64,000 bases of DNA from Myxacorys almedinensis A (lineage in GTDB: Bacteria > Cyanobacteriota > Cyanobacteriia > Leptolyngbyales > Leptolyngbyaceae), in NCBI RefSeq assembly GCF_010091945.1, contig NZ_WVIE01000018.1, forward strand, positions 1-64,000, in the 5' to 3' direction. Below the pieces are notes generated by a model, which was not told where the DNA came from, did no database searches, and worked only from the letters and a program-made list of their open reading frames with translations. A program made the position numbers and the translations under genes. Of this stretch, positions 61,982 through 64,000 are shown piece after piece (position 1 is the first letter of the stretch; every line of letters begins with the position of its first letter).

Positions 61982-63067
61982 ATGGAAATTGGCGTTCCTA
62001 GGGAAACAAAAGATCAAGAGTTTCGCGTCGGGTTGTCTCCGAGCAGCGTGCGAGTGCTGGTAGAACGAGGACATGCAGTATTTGTCGAGAAAGAAGCAGG
62101 CTTAGGATCAGGGTTTTCTGACTCAGACTATGGGCAAGCCGGTGCAACACTGGTTCCGCTTGCCAAAGACGTGTGGAGCCGAGACCTAGTTGTGAAGGTT
62201 AAAGAACCGCTTGCCTCCGAATACGAATTTCTCCGTAGCGGTCAAATTTTATTTACCTACCTCCATTTAGCCGCCAATCGCAGCTTAACAGAGCGGCTCC
62301 TAGAGTCTGGTGTGAGTGCGATCGCTTATGAAACCGTAGAGCTTCCCGATCGCCGCCTGCCGCTCTTAACCCCCATGAGCATTATCGCGGGTCGCCTTTC
62401 GGTGCAATTTGGCGCACATTTTCTAGAACGGCAGCAAGGCGGGCGAGGCGTTTTGCTCGGCGGCATTCCGGGAGTCAAACCGGGGCGCGTAGTCATTCTT
62501 GGCGGCGGCGTAGTAGGCACAGAAGCCGCACGGATGGCGATTGGCATGGGTGCACAGGTGCAAATTTTAGATATCAACGTCGATCGCTTGTCGTATTTAG
62601 AAACGCTCTTTGGGTCACGCATTGAGCTACTCTACAGCAACGCTAACCACCTCGAAGCCGCAGTTCCTGAGGCGGATCTCCTCATCGGCGCAGTGCTGAT
62701 TTCGGCAAAGCGTGCGCCAACGCTCGTCACCCGTGCATTGCTCAAGCAGATGCGTCCGGGGTCTGTGATTGTGGATGTTGCGGTAGATCAAGGGGGTTGC
62801 ATCGAGACGGTTCGCCCAACATCTCATACGCACCCGACCTATATAGAAGAAGGCGTTGTGCATTACGGTGTGCCCAATATGCCCGGAGCCGTTCCTTGGA
62901 CGGCAACCCAAGCTTTAAATAACACCACGCTTCCCTACGTGTTGAAGCTGGCACATTCTGGCTTAGCCGCTTTAGAAACTGATTCTGTCTTAGCAATGGG
63001 GTTAAATGTGCAGCGCCATCAGTTGATTCATCCTGCTGTGCGAGAAGTCTTTCCAGATCTGGTTTAA
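61982..63067 (+). CDS. ald: alanine dehydrogenase
   Basis: Ald interconverts L-alanine and pyruvate plus ammonia with NAD(H). The 361-residue protein begins MEIGVPRETKDQEFRVGLSP, the family opening, with the substrate lysine in DLVVKVKEPLASEY and catalytic-type His in LFTYLHLAANRSL. The Rossmann motif is VVILGGGVVGTEAARMAIGMGA. The C-terminal part has IVDVAVDQGGCIETVRPTSH and HYGVPNMPGAVPWTATQAL, all typical of Ald. Standard length; monocistronic. Confidence 0.96.
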   Translation: MEIGVPRETKDQEFRVGLSPSSVRVLVERGHAVFVEKEAGLGSGFSDSDYGQAGATLVPLAKDVWSRDLVVKVKEPLASEYEFLRSGQILFTYLHLAANRSLTERLLESGVSAIAYETVELPDRRLPLLTPMSIIAGRLSVQFGAHFLERQQGGRGVLLGGIPGVKPGRVVILGGGVVGTEAARMAIGMGAQVQILDINVDRLSYLETLFGSRIELLYSNANHLEAAVPEADLLIGAVLISAKRAPTLVTRALLKQMRPGSVIVDVAVDQGGCIETVRPTSHTHPTYIEEGVVHYGVPNMPGAVPWTATQALNNTTLPYVLKLAHSGLAALETDSVLAMGLNVQRHQLIHPAVREVFPDLV

Positions 63068-63260
63068 CGGGACACAAACTCGATGCTTTTTCGGGCTATA
63101 AGATAGGTCGTCCACAGGTCTAGAACATTACCCCTCTCTTCTAAGTCGTCTACGTCAGGAAAACACCCTCTCTGCCCCTGTGGGAAAGCAGAACGAGAAA
63201 AATCGAGTCAGACTCACTCTCAAGATCTGCGACTCGTTCACCCCTGCTGCTTCTGGGTCT

Positions 63261-63695
63261 CTACTGAACGTTCCCAGCCTTTACCCACCCTTCTTTATCG
63301 CTCGATCGCAGTCTTACCTTTTGCCAACTGCCATCTTGACTTGTCTCTAACACGATAACCCGCTCATTGTACTCAATGCCACCAATCTGTTCCCCATCAG
63401 GACTATCTCTTAAAATGAGACCAATAGGTTGTGTAACTCGTGCTTCCGTTGCACCCGACGGTAAAGGCTTAGCAGTCGCCGCAGGAGTTGTTGGGGGTAC
63501 TTCTGACTGCTCCACTTTTGCGGCGGTGGGGGCAGGGGTTGCCGCGATCGGTTTGTCATTGGGGTAAATTGGCTTGGGCGGCGGTGCAGCAAGTCTTGCG
63601 ATCATGATGCGGGCGGCAATAAAACCACCTCCTGCGATCATGGCAATGGCTAACAGCAGCCCCATCAGCAATTTGGAAAGACCAGACCAACTCAT
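63261..63695 (-). CDS. membrane-anchored SH3-domain protein
   Basis: This 144-residue protein has an N-terminal membrane helix (LSKLLMGLLLAIAMIAGGGFI), a Pro/Ala/Lys-rich linker (~35-85) and a C-terminal bacterial SH3 domain (LILRDSPDGEQIGGIEYNERVIVLET to DKEGWVKAGNVQ). Such proteins sit in the periplasm and often bind peptidoglycan. The gene starts 46 bp downstream of the AAA ATPase gene and may be cotranscribed with it. Confidence 0.82.
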   Translation of the reverse strand: MSWSGLSKLLMGLLLAIAMIAGGGFIAARIMIARLAAPPPKPIYPNDKPIAATPAPTAAKVEQSEVPPTTPAATAKPLPSGATEARVTQPIGLILRDSPDGEQIGGIEYNERVIVLETSQDGSWQKVRLRSSDKEGWVKAGNVQ

Positions 63696-63740
63696 GAAAC
63701 ATCACCTATTCAACGGCTGAGGTAACGAAAATCTTAACAC

Positions 63741-64000
63741 TCATCCTTCAGGTTGCTGCAATTGGCGCTGAATCAGATCGCTCAGGCTGCTGTGTTTTGA
63801 GGCAAGTCTTGCCTTACCAGCCGAGGCCCACTCTTGGAGGAACTGAATTTGTTCTTTGGCGGTGCGGGCAAGGGGAACGGTTTGGCTAGCGGCTTCTAAA
63901 ATATCGTCGGTGGTGAAATCGCGGTTTTGGCTAAAGCCTAAGTGCATCGCCTCGATCAGGGTCTGCTCAATTTCGGCTCCAGAAAAATCGGGCGTTTCGT
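63741..64000 (-). CDS. C-terminal part of Ycf46-like AAA ATPase (partial)
   Basis: The window ends inside this gene; only the last ~86 residues are present. The first readable codons give ETPDFSGAEIEQTLIEAMHLGF, the sensor-2 region of AAA proteins (FSGAEIE), followed by TTDDILEAASQTVPLARTAKEQ and ending QRQLQQPEG. It matches the end of the cyanobacterial/plastid Ycf46 family of AAA ATPases. In Synechocystis Ycf46 has been linked to inorganic carbon use. The N-terminus and Walker motifs lie outside the window. Confidence 0.82.
   Translation of the reverse strand, partial: ETPDFSGAEIEQTLIEAMHLGFSQNRDFTTDDILEAASQTVPLARTAKEQIQFLQEWASAGKARLASKHSSLSDLIQRQLQQPEG

Overview
This is a chromosomal segment from a phycobilisome-containing cyanobacterium. 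The evidence is an allophycocyanin cluster (apcA, apcB, apcC), a CpcS/CpeS-type bilin lyase, the myxoxanthophyll genes cruF and cruG, a small high-light-inducible protein, a Ycf46-like ATPase and very frequent GCGATCGC (HIP1) octamers on both strands. A filamentous Leptolyngbya-like lineage would fit, but that is an inference. I found no rRNA, tRNA or CRISPR array.

Layout. 1-0.9 kb: a broken IS110-family insertion sequence cut by the window edge. 0.9-7.4 kb: phosphopantetheinyl transferase, membrane protein, CutA, GNAT, a RecB-like nuclease, a PLP enzyme and a MurG-like glycosyltransferase. 7.8-9.5 kb: apcA-apcB-apcC with an intrinsic terminator. 9.6-20.4 kb: ligA, a thioredoxin-like ferredoxin, a degenerate histidine kinase, DUF1350, DUF3318, a peptidoglycan-binding peptidase and a large membrane protein. 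20.4-22.7 kb: cruF-cruG. 23.1-31.7 kb: permease plus partner, pgeF, birA, an M23 peptidase, ribE, a DUF151 nuclease and an aldo/keto reductase. 31.7-32.1 kb: a cluster of small inverted-repeat elements. 32.1-38.3 kb: a hybrid kinase, an orphan substrate-binding protein, a bilin lyase and GNAT. 38.7-46.6 kb: a CobT-like gene with two membrane proteins, pentapeptide protein, aspartic protease, TPR protein and rpiA. 46.8-52.3 kb: a divergent sucrose-synthase-like protein followed by a GH65 phosphorylase fused to beta-phosphoglucomutase. 52.3-57.5 kb: an NAD biosynthesis operon. 57.7-64 kb: pentapeptide protein, tyrA, PrxQ-type peroxiredoxin, hliP, ald, an SH3 protein and the end of an AAA ATPase.

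The most striking arrangement is the NAD operon on the minus strand, in the order pncB - nadD - NrtR-like regulator - mntA antitoxin - hepT toxin - nadE. A HEPN/MNT toxin-antitoxin pair sits between the NAD regulator and NAD synthetase, with ATGA-type overlaps both between toxin and antitoxin and between toxin and nadE. Two near-identical AT-rich sequences upstream of pncB are candidate operators.

The second theme is small repeats. One family of inverted-repeat elements (two complete copies and one degenerate) has ends starting CTAGT. Two further elements are bounded by inverted repeats, a 26-bp insertion disrupts the IS110 transposase, and many intergenic regions carry short tandem duplications of 8-20 bp.
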